Made by a program: the position numbers and the translations under genes. Of a DNA stretch of 64,000 nt, positions 33,698-47,085 are shown one piece after another. Source of the DNA: Athripsodes cinereus (Eukaryota; Arthropoda; Insecta; Trichoptera; Leptoceridae); contig OX388311.1 in the NCBI GenBank assembly GCA_947579605.1, positions 27,096,951 to 27,160,950 of the forward strand, given 5' to 3'. The first letter of the stretch is position 1, and every line of letters starts with the position of its first letter. The notes below the pieces were generated by a model. It did not search any database. It was not told where the DNA came from and saw only the letters and a list, made by a program, of their open reading frames with translations.

Positions 33698-34235
33698 AAC
33701 ACCGCAAAAATAAAATTGATATTGAATAATAAAAATAAACATATATATATATACATATATATACATACACATTCCCCACCCATCGCGCAATATAAACATT
33801 AATATGCGACAGCCATAAAATAAAGAAAAAACAAAAAAAAAAGAAAAAAAAAGTGAGAGATTTGCTGTGTGACATTTACGCGGTGCGTGTAGGTAGTTTA
33901 AATAAAATGCGGGTGTAATTGACAGTTTAAATCAAAACATTGCGATATAACACTAAGTGTCTTGTAAAATAACAGAAACCCAAATATAATGTAGATGTTC
34001 CAATTTGAAAGTAAAGTCTAATTAGTGGAATCATAGTACATTCGGGTACACAAATAAACAAGCAGTTAATGGAATAATACAGCAAAATTATGTCGTTTTG
34101 ATGTGAACGTGATAAACACAGCATACAATGCATACAGTAATAGGCATGTAAAAAGGTACATATAGTTAAACGTGTAATGTGTGAAATAAAATTCATGAAA
34201 TAAACAAAACAATAAACTTGAGACAAATTAAATAG

Positions 34236-34943
34236 TTATTTAGCTTTTCGTTGCCTAAGTCTCTTCTTATTCAGGAGTGCATCTGTGTCTGTGCATGACT
34301 GTGCAATCTGAGTTGTGCTGGAGGTTAAGGACCGCTTGAACCTGTGCAGGTCATCATTTGTTATTAAGGTAATTACGTTATTATTATGGTTCACCAGTAT
34401 TCTCCCACCAGACACCCAAGAATTCAATTTAACGAGTTTCCTAGCCTCTTTGAAGATATGAAGCCTAGTCTTCGTTAGGAATTCCGTTATCATTATTTTG
34501 GTGCCCTTCAACTTCTTTCTGCTGGTCAGAATTTCCAAGCGGGTGCTGCGTGAGTCCAAACGCACAACAACAGGTCTTACATTTGCTTCGAACTTTCGAC
34601 CCAGACGAAAAACATTAAATATCTGTCGCTTTGTGAGAGGTACCTCGAGTTTTGAGGATATTAGCTCCACCACTCGGGCACGCAAGTCCTCACTTTCTCT
34701 CTCTTCCAGACCATGAATTAAGATATCCGAAGCTCTATTAGATATTTCTAACTCGTCAATTCTTCTCTCCAACTTTAAATTGTCATCCTTTAATTGCTGC
34801 AGTTTGACGTTTGTGCTGTCACAGAAAGCTGTAAAATCACTTAGTAATTTATCACTTTCTACCTTCATAGTTAACTTCCTATGGAATTCCGCCATCTGCG
34901 CTTTGAAACTTTCTTCAATCATTCTTATTCTCTCCTCGGTCAT
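34236..34943 (-). CDS. LINE ORF1: coiled-coil RNA-binding protein, intact
   Basis: This 235-residue protein is predicted to coat the element RNA. About residues 10-75 form a heptad-rich, charged coiled coil (LKLERRIDELEISNRASD at its end). Then comes a compact domain with ILIHGLEERESEDLRARV and FRLGRKFEANVRPVVVRLDS, resembling the RRM-like fold of L1-type ORF1 proteins (Transposase_22 type). A basic segment (RKKLKGTKIMI) and a basic C terminus (NKKRLRQRKAK) fit nucleic-acid binding. It starts 86 bp from the element's 5' end. The paired ORF2 and the shared target duplication make an element origin far more likely than a host gene. Confidence 0.85.
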   Translation of the reverse strand: MTEERIRMIEESFKAQMAEFHRKLTMKVESDKLLSDFTAFCDSTNVKLQQLKDDNLKLERRIDELEISNRASDILIHGLEERESEDLRARVVELISSKLEVPLTKRQIFNVFRLGRKFEANVRPVVVRLDSRSTRLEILTSRKKLKGTKIMITEFLTKTRLHIFKEARKLVKLNSWVSGGRILVNHNNNVITLITNDDLHRFKRSLTSSTTQIAQSCTDTDALLNKKRLRQRKAK

Positions 34944-35039
34944 TTTGGATAATTAGTGAAAACTTTCAAAATATTCTACGCGGAAAAAAATTAGGTTCTT
35001 GGCGCCATGTAACCATAGACGAAAGTTGGATGGACATAA

Positions 35040-38000
35040 TATTAGAAAATCGAACATGGGAAAAGTGGGAAACATCGGAAAACATTTCCTGTTTTTTAAA
35101 CCAAGGAATCAATTGGTTGTGCAGATAAGGTATCTGCTGAGTAATATCCTTGATTTTCTCGCTCACGCATGAGAAAAAAACAATAAAATTCGAAAACTAC
35201 TTTTAACAAACGTTCCAGGGTTTTTAGATAAGTAATAAATACAAAGGATTAAATCACCTGCTAAATTAGGAAAAATCTCAAAATTTATTTTATGGGGTTC
35301 ACTTTGTGTATTATTATTGCTTAAATTACAGCCTTGACACAATATGTTTACGTGACAATACTTCACTTTAATGTGTCGAGATTCCAAATATCTTAAAATA
35401 TTGTTACATGTATATGTGTTTAGTGCATTGTATATGTGTATCGCCGTGTTAGTACCCATAATACAAGATTCATATCTTAGTTTGGGACTAGCTCGGTCTG
35501 TGTGAATTGTCTATACGTGTTATGTTATGTTATATTTGGTAATAAATAATATCACTGTATAAAAAGGATTAATGTGAAATAATAACACCCAACTCCTACA
35601 AATTATGTTAGATGTACCTTTACACAATATGTATACAATCGGACAAGTATTATGAATGCGTATCAATCATTTTGACACTCCAATTATGAATTGAAGCGAA
35701 AACAAAATATGGATGTGTAAAGAAAGAAAAAAAAAGTAATTAAAAATAAAATCAATTAACTGATAATAATGACGCATTCTTAATTTTAATAACTTTTTAT
35801 GACATAAAATCAAAATTCTCGGTGAATAATTATCCATTTATCATATTGCTGTAACAAAATAGGTACAACTTTTAAAATAACATTGACATTCCCCGTTAAT
35901 ATTAGAATTTTCATATGCAGATGGGTTTCTGTTGATATCTTCTGCTACTCTAGTTCATAGTCAGGATACACTCTGTGTTCTTCTAAAAGAACGTGTGTAC
36001 TGTTATAGACAGAATATACTGATTGTCACAAAATTATCAAAAACGTAGATAAAATTGAGAGTCCAAATGATTAAAATAATTATTGAACCAAAAATATTGT
36101 TAATATCAATTTTACGTAGAACTTTCTAACATTCTAAGAAAATTGAACACTTATCAGCTTTCTAATGAATACGTGGGGAAGTTTATACGATAGACACAAA
36201 CTTTTTTATTATTTTTATTTTTTGATATACCTACTTACTTTCAAATTCTGAAAAATACTTTAAGTTTCATACTTAAAGTTTTTATGTTTTTTTATTCACT
36301 TTTTTCAAAATGAACATTATGAGTAATGTTTTTAATTTTTATTCTATTGTCTATAATGTTTATTTGACTACGATTTAAAGGAAAAAATACTCGTATTAAC
36401 TAGGCAACATGAGCAAAACATAATATGAGAGACATCTTGAGGCCATCTATCACCTTGCTTCAGCTGATACTTGACAAAGGGACACCGTGTATATGTGATA
36501 TTTTTATATTAAAATAAAGTATTTCTACACACCATAACGTCTTATATAAAATAATACTATCCTAGAGGCATCCAAATCATAAGATACCATATGTATTGTA
36601 GCACATCATAGATTAAACATCTTTAAACCACATAATTAATTTGATAGCAGTAAGTTATCGACATAATAATATACTCGAACATTGAAAACATCGTATGTTT
36701 TATATGAAATGTGGTTCTGTCACACGATAGTAACATGAACATTATCGTAATAATATAAATTATTGAATTGGTTAAACTAAAATCAGATAAAATCTGATTA
36801 AACTAATGGGAATAAATGTAGTAATTACTTCACTGATAAATAATTAATAATGTATACACTTAATTTATTTATTTACAACCCGACCTAAAGCAACGATGTG
36901 TTGATATTTGCAGTAGATAAAAAACGTCATTGCATATGTATACCAATTATGCAAACATAAAGATTAAATTGGATATCACGTATATCCCTACAATGCCTAA
37001 TTATGGAAAAAATGTATAATAGACTGATCAATTATTATAGAGTATGTACAAAAACGGATACAAAAAAAAAACACCCCAATAACGAAAAATCGTCACGAAG
37101 TCAAATCAAAGATTTCCAACGAACATTGAACATTATATACATTATAAATATTTACAATAGATGAGAAATGAAGTTTCAATATAATTATAAATAGCTTCGA
37201 ATCTACTTAATATTGTCGACCGACGGTACATGGTGGAATTTCATGTTAAATTAATAAAAATAAAACAATAATTAGTACTTCCACAGTGACTTTATCATTC
37301 GCAAACTGGATATCACAAGCTTTCACTCCTATCATCAGGCTAACGGAGTTCACTTTGAGTAAAGTTCACCCATCCTCCAGTTAACGCAAAGTTCACGTAG
37401 AGGCTCTTGAAAGCCAGTTCACAATTAATAAAAACAATGTTAATGTACTAAACAAAAGTAGAAGAATCATAAAATGTTTTGTCATTAAGATAATTAGATC
37501 GAATAAACGAAAATAAATATTTAAAGAAATTGTCCGTATACACGAAGCGAAACATATTTCAAGATACCGTACTCCTAAAAGTAGTGCAATTCAGAAGAAT
37601 ATACCATTTTCCTTCCAATGAGTCTAAATAAGCAAAGAAAATGCAAACCGTTGCCAATATTTGGAAAATTTTCAAACAACTCTTAAAACGTTTCACGTGA
37701 AAAAATCTAAAATGTGCAGCACAAAGTTGCATAGCGTGCGACCTACTTTCAACAAACTCTAATTTCGGTTACAGAAATTAATAAATTTACAAGTCCAAAG
37801 GGCATAAAATGTACAGGAAAGTTTGTTAGTAAATTATATTGTTTTAATGTAAAATTACAAATTTCGAGTTTCGTAGAAGACAGTTACACAGTTCATAACT
37901 AAAATGATATTATGAGATAGAAACTTACTTAACTGCAACTTTGTTTCATGATAGAGATATTGTGAATGCATCACAAAATAATATTATATTAATGCAGCGG

Positions 38001-39273
38001 TTAGACATGAGGGATTTTGTTCATGAGTTGCTACATTATTAAGACTTTGCATCACAATACTAAATGCTTGAGAAAACTTGAAAATGTGATTTTCATATAG
38101 TATGTACTATAAAATTAATTTTCAAAACACGAGTGTCTTTGTAACGCAAATTTTAAGTATAAAACCAAGTTCGTTTCATCCAAAGTTAATTAGATCCGCT
38201 TATAGAAAGATGGATAAAATTTTATACATAACATCAAATCAATCAAATAACTTCAGCAATCAATCAAAGTTTTCCAATTCAGTAGCGAGTAACAGTAATG
38301 ACGTACTTTATGTTACAAAAAGAAGACTTCAACATATGAAGTAAATAGTATTAGAAATTTATATCTGTATTTACTTCCAACCTTTAAAGTCTGCCATCGG
38401 GGTGTTAAGTCAAGCGAACAGCTGTCTAACACCGTACAAGTCTTTGGAAACCCATTAAGTGCAAAACAACCACTCAGTGACCGTTGAACGAAGAAGCAAC
38501 GGTGGAAAATTTACCCGTCACAGGAAACATACAACAACACACAGTGTAATATAATATATTATGGACACTTCATGTACGTTTATGTTCACGTGTTAAAAGA
38601 TTGAGAGTGCAAGAGTGCATAGAGTGGAAAAAATAGAATATTACAAGATATTTACTTTAAGGAAAATACTGAATCATCACATGAAACTTATGTTCGAAAA
38701 AGAGACGTGTAATATTTTAGGTAAAGCATTTCTTTCGTGCCAAGAAATAAAATAGCACTTATATTATAAACAGCAATAAGAAAATAGATTTCATTCTATT
38801 TTATTTGTATGAAATTACAATTTAGCATGCAGTTGTGAACGAAAAAGAGCATAATTACCACGATCATTAAAATGCAAATTTATAGCGCGAAAACACTAAC
38901 ATTCTCATTATTTACGTCTATTTTAAATGGAAAAAGGCGCCATAGAAATAAAAATAGTAAAACTTATTACTGAACACATATTAAATTAATATTACATATG
39001 TATAATTACATATAAAACTATATAATAAATAAATAATTTAATATAATGAGTAAATAATTGCGTCATTCGCGGCAAAGATGGACATCGTCATAGTGTATTA
39101 TGTTTTCGTTTACAATAAATAAATAAGTAGATCATTATAGGTACTAAAACTAAATAGGAGAAAGATCAATAGGTCTTTTAAACAAGACTAAAGCATTTAA
39201 AATAAGAACAATAAAGTTTACAATTAAATTAAACTCGCTAGTAATTAAAATAAAACTCATGTAGTCAACAGAC
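35040..39273. other. AT-rich DNA without recognisable gene
   Basis: About 4.2 kb. I see no conserved protein, RNA gene or clear element end. A segment near 37300-37420 has several gttcac motifs of unknown meaning. Confidence 0.5.
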
Positions 39274-39350
39274 GTGGTAACCTCACAATAGAGTCTCGGA
39301 CATTCAATAGAGAGATTCCGAATTCAAATCCTTCCACAACTGACATTATT
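39274..39350 (+). repeat. Degenerate tRNA-like SINE head
   Basis: The stretch gtggtaacctcacaatagag, tctcggac and ccgaattcaaatcc aligns loosely with the A box to B box region of the SINE at 13610. It is heavily diverged, so the call is tentative. Confidence 0.4.
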
Positions 39351-40170
39351 CCATTTTAACATGATGAGGACATTTAGCGAAGTTATATACTAGGTATACC
39401 AGAACAATAATACACACAAGAAGTTTTTATTGTGGTTTACAAGAGAGAAATTCTAAGCTTTCGATACATCGTGGTTTCAAATTCCGTGTAGGGAACTATC
39501 AAATAAGATAAAGTAATATCTTTTTTAAGATTGTATATTGGTTTCATGTGTTAAATTTGCACAATAACATTGCATACTATGAAGGTGGGTATATTTGGGC
39601 TATTATTAAAAACACATAATCATCTCAAAAAGGCAGAACTAAGTCACGTGAAAGCATGAAAGTGTATTGCTGTATTGAATTTCTCCGAATTACCTAACAC
39701 GAAAGAGAGCATCGGTAAGTATTAACTGAGAGCTTCTTCCGTTATAAATATCATTCTTGCAGGAGAATTACCCTCAATAAGAGGCTTATCGAGGAATCTT
39801 CCTAAACTTTTCCAATAATTCCCTATTATGAATGCACATCGTAGAACTTCTAAGAATTTCCATATATACTGAGTATATTATATTAATTGCTAGCTTTCAA
39901 TTCCAGAGTGTTGTAGACACTATTTCTAGCTTCTGAATTAATTAATGTTTCAGGTTCACTTTGTTATGGGTTTGGTGTACGTTATAGCGATTACCATCGA
40001 CAGATGCATGCAAATCTTTGTTTTTCCTATTAATTATCTCTATAGTAAATTTCTTTCTAAACAGACATAATTAGACACAGTCTTAAATATTTACGCAGGG
40101 TATAAGATTTTGGAAATTATTCATCCATGTAAATATACTTACTGAGTTAAACTAGAAATAGAGTCTTCTG
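39351..40170. other. No gene recognised
   Basis: AT-rich DNA without identifiable content. Confidence 0.45.
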
Positions 40171-40373
40171 AAAGAAGGGGTGTGAATCGCGGGCGTCCGT
40201 GTAGCAAGTGGCTTGATCGCGAGTATCAAGTTCTTAAGGACGGCTGTGTGTTCAGTAAGAGACATCGACGTGCGTGTATGAGAAATTGTAAGAATGTAGA
40301 AAAAGCGACAGAAGAATGTAAGGATAGATCTACAAAGAGTTCCGTTCTCTCTGTTCACGGCGTGAGGGTGTAG
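40171..40373 (+). pseudogene. LINE ORF2 C-terminal fragment, paralogue of 20885-21101
   Basis: It encodes RGVNRGRPCSKWLDREYQVL, a basic segment ACMRNCKNVEKATEEC and a tail SVLSVHGVRV before a stop. Alignment with 20885-21101 is continuous across the whole open stretch with many substitutions and no gaps of note. It is open, but short and isolated, so it is best read as a relic rather than a gene. Confidence 0.65.
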
Positions 40374-43300
40374 ATAAATTGATAGACAACTATCTTAAAA
40401 ACACAAAATGATAAATACCAATATTTCAAAATATTTCATTACTTGCCTAGTATTTTTACAATGAAATTCATAGTAGGTGAATTGTTCAGTGTATCGTGAA
40501 CGAAGAAAAAACATAAAAACCATATTGAAGAAATAGGATTAGCTACTCATGAACATATAATATTACAACAGCAAAATATCAATTTAGCGTGAAGATATTT
40601 TCATGAAAATATTAGTAGTGTCATGTTCACCAAATGACTAACATAATTCAAGCAGAACATAGATGAGAAGTTGGTAATAGAAGTAGTAAAATAAAGACTG
40701 TAGGTTAAGTGTCGAACTCCTTAAATATTCACGGATATAAAACATCTAATGGTGGAGCATTGTCTTGACAAACTGACGACGTCCCGCCTTCGAGATGTGG
40801 CATGATATAAATCTCAAATGAGAAACCATAAACTATCCTCGCTCTACAGCGCTACTTGCGACTTGTTAACACAGAAGAGATCTATATACTTATATTAAAT
40901 TTACCAAGTAAAATCCTCAATAAATATATTTAAGTTAATATGTACCTATGTTCGTTGAGTTTTATGTTTCTTATAGCTGCGTTTACCAGATAAGTCATAT
41001 AGATATTAATGCCTTCGTTGAAAACTGGCATAATGAGAGCATTTCCCTGGATAATATAATCATGTGTAGGTACATGCATCTTATTTAAGCACATGTAATG
41101 AGCAATTGTAAATAGCAATAGTAATATTTAAATGATTCCCAACGACATACCTGAAATCCCATCACATGTTAGCGATAATGTGAAAACATTAAGAAAACAA
41201 ATATCAATTCGTGATGATCACCACCTTTCGTTTCGAGTTTTTTTTTTCTAAAAAGGCAATAAATTAAATAAGGCATATCAGGAAAAAACATCTACTATGT
41301 TGATATTTTTTTTAAATTTCACGCAATTTTGCTAAAATAGTCAAAAAAAAAGCGGCAATGCGGAAATTAAGATCCCTAAGCGAAGCCAGGTATTAAACCA
41401 ATAGGTACCTAATTCTCACTTCAGAGCTTTCATCAAAGAAAAGACTCAACGATATTTCTCAGAAAAGTTTTTAAAGAGGATTTCTCAAGTAATGAGAAAT
41501 AATATGCAAAGAATCCACAATAACATTATCTTTTTATAGGTGGAAATAAATATAGGTATCCCGAAAATTCTCTAATATTGGGGTGGTATATGAGAATGCC
41601 AACCCTTGTTGCAGCAAACGCAAAATCAATAACATAATACGAGTTAGTCGCTGTGAAAGCTAATAATAGAGATGTAATTCAAATAGAATATAAAGGCGGT
41701 GAAATAAATTAGAAAAAAAAAATAGTAAAACGATTTAAAATGGATTCCCGTGGATGACGAAAATTATTGAAACAGTAATTTGGTTATTTATAACTTAACA
41801 TGAAAAATTTCATTGTTATTTGAATAACTTTTGTCATAGAATTATTTTGGACATTATCAAAGTGTAAAGAAATATTATTATTATTAGGTATTATGTATTA
41901 ACCGGCTATCCATTCAGGTTGAATGATAAAGATTCAACAGTAATAATACATAACAAATGGAAGGATGTTGTACTAAAGAATACTTGGCAATTCCCAACAA
42001 GTATTCCCTAAAGAAGAATAGCATGAATTATCGAATGAGTACATAGAATGTAAAAGTATCCTAGTAGGAGAGTTGCTTCGACAATACAAGTTTGTTCGAC
42101 AATAGTTTTGTTAAGGTGCATGCCACGACATATTCCCGATGGACCTCATGAATACTCGTACTTCACAAACTACAAATAGCGATAGAATTTGGCTTAAGTT
42201 ACATACTCTACTTTCTAAGTTACTCCTGCCAACAGAATGGGTAGAAACAATAAATATTATCTTGTACAGCTCATTGTTATTCCTGTCGCAATTCTGGAAA
42301 GCGTTTTCATTGCTAGTTAATAATGGAACGATCCCACTGCACATTTCATTAAAGAATATAGAGTTCACTACGTTTGATACATTTAAGTATTACTGGGCTT
42401 CAGATATTGATGGTTTAGAAATATTTGAATAAGTAAATATCATTAGTGAATCGTCAATAAAACTTAACTATCAATTATAGCAAAAAAATCTTCGAAACAA
42501 ATATTGCGTGGATTTTGAAGATTTTAATAATAAAAGAAGAAAGTAAAATCCTTTAAAGATGATAATGGGATTTAAATTCACAGTCAGTGTGGCATTAGCG
42601 GATTTAAAAATCTACAAAGTAAATATTTAAGGCACAAAGCGTCACAATGAGATTACACCGTCCATGGTAATAGAATATACATCAAATATTGATAAATAAT
42701 CAGAGCGATAGAAGGTAGATAGCTACATATAGGTATATACCCGAAGAGGAGTATGGCGCGGAGTGGAGGGAGATTGAAATGGGGAACCTTAGGTACTGAA
42801 CATCGCATAGGGTGGAGGGTTGGTTGTTCAAGATATGTTCTGCTGAGTAAACGGTACGATTGTGGTGAAAATGAAGTAGGTACTTTGAGGTTTTTATGAA
42901 GAATACCTGCCTCTCAGCATTCATACCAAAATGAAATCAATAAAGGAAAAGTCACGAGTAGCATCGACGATATCATTATACATTGTTAAGGTATTATGTA
43001 AGAGAATTTAAATCACACGGTTGATTTGAAATGTTATCATGCTTTATTTTAATCATAATATAAATTTTGAAATTATTAGGTATGATAAGTTAAACATCAT
43101 TATTTCAGTGATTCGACCTTAAAATAGGTTTCACTTTCAAACCAGTTTTAATGAAATGAGGACGGATATAATGTGTTCTTAAAGACATTCTAAAAAATCG
43201 TGTCTTTCACTTTTTTTTATTTCAGACAAAGTAATTATACATCAATTGAAGAATATTTGTATTAATAGTTATAGAAATACAGTATGAAAGAAGAGTTGTT

Positions 43301-43800
43301 CGATGTTCGGTATACAGATTTTAAAACGGTATACAATAATACACTAAAATAAAAATAAATGTTTTACACTAACATCAGAATGTTTGTGGCTATTGCGGTA
43401 AGAAATTAAAAGTAATAAAAGGTATTTTTGCAGCATTAACATGAAGTAATAAAATAATCCTATACATATGTTGTATGATACAAAAGGACCGAATAAACAC
43501 AAGTGATGGGGTAAAATATTAAACGTAAGAACTTTCCAAGTTATGTGCCTTACTGAACAATATTTCAAGCTCAGCAGAAGAGCGAACAACCCCGTAATGA
43601 ATTTCCACATATTCCACTTATTATTTATAGCGCAAAAACAAACTAGATTATTAAATATATATATTCCAACTACAAAAAATCTCTAAGAATTTATACATTC
43701 CGAGATAAGATAGAAAAAGGAAGATATTTCAAATACTTGAAATATTAGAAGGCGACACATATGTAGCCCCAGGCATACTATTTTTTATGTATTTAACTAT
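40374..43800. other. AT-rich DNA without recognisable gene
   Basis: About 3.4 kb. Open frames up to 97 codons (for example 42139-42432) show no recognisable domain and overlap an equally long frame on the other strand, as expected by chance. Confidence 0.5.
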
Positions 43801-43996
43801 TTTCCATGGAATTCACGGCACAGACTACGACTCCAACCCTTTTCTTCATTTTCGGGTGCCTGGTAAAATCCAAGTATTCGAAATATTTTAAGGATCATAC
43901 ATTTAACATCTTCGATTCCACGTTGAGATATTCCACCCACCCGGAAGGTCTTAATTTTTGTTGGCCCGGAGAGGACAACTTATTACATGAAACAAG
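43801..43996 (+). repeat. TAG-family repeat, 3'-truncated copy
   Basis: It begins near catggaattcacggcacaga and continues through tttcgggtgcctggtaaaat, aacatcttcgattccacgtt and ttggcccggagaggacaact. It breaks off before the terminal hairpin. Confidence 0.7.
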
Positions 43997-44088
43997 AGAA
44001 AAATCACCGCTCCCCAATACTAAATATTATAACAAATTATATTATGACGCAAAGAATAATCAATTAGAAATATGCAAAAGTATCAATT

Positions 44089-44262
44089 AGTTCGTCGGTA
44101 GCCTGAAGGTAGGGTCTCGGCCTAAAGTACAAGAAGTGCACGGTTCGATCCCAGGTGCCAGCAAACCCCCTTTCACGACACAAGCATTTAGCTTACTGTG
44201 AATGATGTATCAAGTTGTATTTGGTTTAATAACAAAAATTCAGATAGGTCTTCTAAGCATAT
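44089..44262 (+). repeat. tRNA-derived SINE, good copy
   Basis: It starts agttcgtcggtagcctgaag, with the B box ggttcgatccc near 44142-44152, and shares the body cacgacacaagcatttagct through cagatagg with the copy at 13610. The two copies differ at many positions, so neither is very recent. Confidence 0.84.
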
Positions 44263-44991
44263 AATAAACGTAATAATCAAAATTCCTAATGTCAAGATAT
44301 TAAACTGAACTTAAAATAACGTTTGTAATTATATAAATACACTGAAAGTATTTAAGTTAACTTAAAAAGTAAGATAAGACATTTTACGAAACTGAACAGA
44401 ACTATGAAGTTGGAAAATAATATTTCATACAGTGGGCATAATGAATCAACAACTTCTTGCGTTATCTTCATAAAAGTTTTGCCGAATCCTCTAAACTAAA
44501 ATAATATGATTGAATGAAATGGTTCTAGTTTCAATGTTTTCTACACTATCTTTACGACATCTACTAATAATGTATGGTAAATACAAAGTACGCACAATTG
44601 AGAAATAAAGTTACCAGCAAAACTCAAAATCATACTTTTATTTGTTAGTTTTACAAAATAAATAGCGTAAGAATACTATAAAGTCGATAGTTTTATAGTC
44701 GACATTTTTTATAAAGTAAGAATATAGGTATGTAGTTTTTTTTGCATAGAAAATTTTGTCATGTAATAATATAATCATAATATTTTTCAAAAGGGCAGCG
44801 CCCGCCACACACCTCGTGCCGTACCTGGAGATATGTATCTCCATAACGACACACACATGCACGAACAGGATTTAATGTCGCATTAAAGCGAGAAATGCTG
44901 CCCCGAGGGAGCACTCTAGATTTAGCGGCCACACACCAAAAAAAATTGGTGCAAAAAGGGAAGGGAAGAAATGGGAATATAATATAAAATA
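44263..44991. other. No gene recognised; contains a GC-rich patch
   Basis: A GC-rich block at about 44790-44940 stands out. It contains the near-inverted words gggcagcg and tgctgccc, but I recognise no family. Confidence 0.45.
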
Positions 44992-45200
44992 TTTATTTAT
45001 TTTTCAGAGACACAAACAGAAAGTTAACAAAATAGACACAAAGAAGTAAAAACAACAAATTATTGACTTGGCCGCGCCAACCTCCAATTAAATATGTAAT
45101 ATAGTAATAATGTACATTTGAAAAATATCATACAGGTATTTAAATATATAATGCGCATGTTTTATATAGGACATCCAATAGTTATTAGTGAATACCTTTA
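44992..45200 (-). repeat. LINE 3' end, family X
   Basis: On the plus strand it reads tatttatttttcagagacac, aaacagaaagtt, ggccgcgccaacctcc, which is the reverse complement of the 3' end at 23505-23829. The T-rich left edge is the element's A-rich tail. Confidence 0.65.
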
Positions 45201-45433
45201 CAATAAGGCAAAACTTGTGTGTGTGGAGGGATTCGCGTTTACAATATGCTAAAATTTACGTAACCTAATATAACTTTACTACTTTTACAAAAATGTCGAC
45301 ATTGACGCACTTCCATTCAAGCCTCTAGTGCATAAAGTAACAATATTATGGTTGCATTTTGTCTGCGTAAGACACATCGTTTGTGTATCAAATAAGCAGG
45401 GCCAAATAAAGTCCTAGTACCTACCTAATAATG

Positions 45434-45522
45434 TTTCATGGAGTCCCTGACAAAAAAGTCTACCGCTCTTTTCTGTAAACTAAAGAATCTCACGTAAAAG
45501 GCAGACATTCAGCGAAGATGTC
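45434..45522 (+). repeat. TAG-family repeat, 5' half only
   Basis: Recognisable by tggagtccctgacaaaaaag, ctcttttctgtaaact and gtaaaaggcagacattc. It ends where a tRNA-like sequence in the opposite orientation begins. Confidence 0.6.
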
Positions 45523-45595
45523 GAACCCGGGATCTCTTGATTGAATCCAAGACCCTACCATCAGGCTATCGACTACCACTTGAAACATTGTTACA
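45523..45595 (-). repeat. tRNA-like SINE head, reverse orientation
   Basis: The reverse complement contains gtcgatagcctgatggtagg (A-box-like) and gatcccgggttcga (B box). It resembles the head of the SINE at 13610 but lacks a recognisable body. Confidence 0.62.
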
Positions 45596-46809
45596 ATGTA
45601 CAATAACGAAAATCCAACTGAAAAAATATTACAAACCACTTAACGTTGATGATACAGTAGATGGTTACTCTTTGAGAGATACAACATTTGGGTTAGTTGC
45701 AAGAGACCGTGCCTTTTTGGAATTACTTGTAATCAATGTACCTACAGTGAAGTATGATGAATATATAAATAACATATCTATGTGATATTTTGTGTTTATT
45801 GTATTGAATTAAAGATTTATCCGATTTTGTACCTAAACAATATATTAAAACGACACAAAAGGGGCAAATAAATAATTAGGTATTATTATTATCATCATTG
45901 CGGATTTTCAATGACAGACGTTATTAGACTAACAACTGTGAAATATTACTACGTACATAAACTCCTGTATATATATATATCACTTGTAAATGTTAATCTG
46001 GCATAAGACCATCGCACTGAAGTCCGATATTTCAATGAACTCTTAAGGTGACCCTAAGCCTTGAGGTAGTCCTTAAACTTGAGTTTGAACATTGCTTTAT
46101 TATTTACAATTTAAAATTACTGTAAATAATTTTTCACAGCGATTAAACTTAAATTTTTCACAAAATATTTAAAACCAAAATTTAATAGACAGATACACTG
46201 AACTTCTGTGACACTTAAACGAAATATACATACATACTTATCGAGACCTTAAATCTAAGAATTACTTTAGTTTATATCAATTAAATTTAATTTTGATGAA
46301 CTAAACTAACCACAAAGGCTTTTTATTACGCGTCACTAAGGGTGAATCTATCTGTTTCTAACATGTTGGGGTAAAAATAGTTGTCCAAAATTATGTATTA
46401 CTGGTTTTAAGAGACAAACTTACTAAATTAAGAGCTATCTTCGGATGAGGTTCGGCTTATGGAAACATTGAAATATGCTAAGTCGCACAAGGCAATAGTA
46501 CGAATAAAGTAATATATTAGATACTACAGTTTAACCACCAGATGGGTGCCAAAATAATAACACAGTAGTAGGAGTAGGCGAACACAAACCTACACATTAT
46601 TACAAATTTCTGCTACAGATGTATTCTCTCTCTCTCAATGAAATATTATTACGTAGCAACCATACAAATCCACCGTGTTAAGATCAATAATACCTAATTA
46701 ATGTCTAACATTAATTATCATTCGTATTGGCAAAATACAGATATAATAATAAAGATTGGTTAGTAATAATAAACGTGTCATCATTTGAATAAATAATCAA
46801 CAATAATAA
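45596..46809. other. AT-rich DNA without recognisable gene
   Basis: AT-rich DNA without identifiable content. Confidence 0.45.
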
Positions 46810-46810
<1 letters not shown>

Positions 46811-46844
<34 letters not shown>

Positions 46845-47085
46845 TACCATCACGGCATATCCCACAAGTGGGGTAACCAGCAGACCAGCTGCATGTAAGA
46901 AACATGCAAGCTGTCCTCTTCGTGCCAATACAAAATCAAGACATTCAGGATGGGTGGCAAACCTCATCGCCGAATTTAAGATGTACAATGTCTTAACTTT
47001 TTCGAACACCTGCCTTTTACAGGACACTCGAAAACTTGAGGAGAAGAGTGGGAGACCAATTCTTTACCGGGTGCTCCACGGGATA
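46811..47085 (-). mobile_element. TAG-family SINE-like element, full-length
   Basis: This reverse-strand copy is complete from its (TAG)n tail, seen as (ACT)n at 46811-46844, to the 5' head cccgtggagc, seen as gctccacggg near 47080. Both 3' hairpins are intact. On the minus strand the flanks share agtattatt, a likely target duplication. It is one of the three best copies, with 15345-15605 and 57964-58205. Confidence 0.85.

Larger units (their letters stand above)
29541..35039 (-). mobile_element. Full-length CR1/Jockey-group LINE with target-site duplication
   Basis: The 10-mer atggacataa occurs at 29541-29550, just outside the A/T-rich 3' tail, and at 35030-35039, just upstream of the 5' end. 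Between them, read on the minus strand, are a short 5' UTR of 86 bp, ORF1, a spacer, ORF2, and a 3' UTR ending in a taaa-type tail (29551-29580). Both ORFs are open, so the copy is young by the standard of this window. The spacer is unusually long (1384 bp) and contains a nested RTE fragment; without it about 1.0 kb remains. Clade assignment within CR1/L2/Jockey relatives is uncertain. Confidence 0.88.

Noticed and set aside
34236..34943. Host coiled-coil protein gene
   Set aside because: It lies 86 bp inside the 5' end of a LINE bounded by a target duplication and is followed by ORF2 on the same strand.
42139..42432. 97-codon open frame
   Set aside because: It overlaps an 85-codon frame on the opposite strand, has no recognisable domain, splice context or repeats, and its length is not surprising here.
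46711..46905. Open frame with a poly-valine run
   Set aside because: The valines are the (TAG)n microsatellite tail of a SINE-like copy read in one frame.
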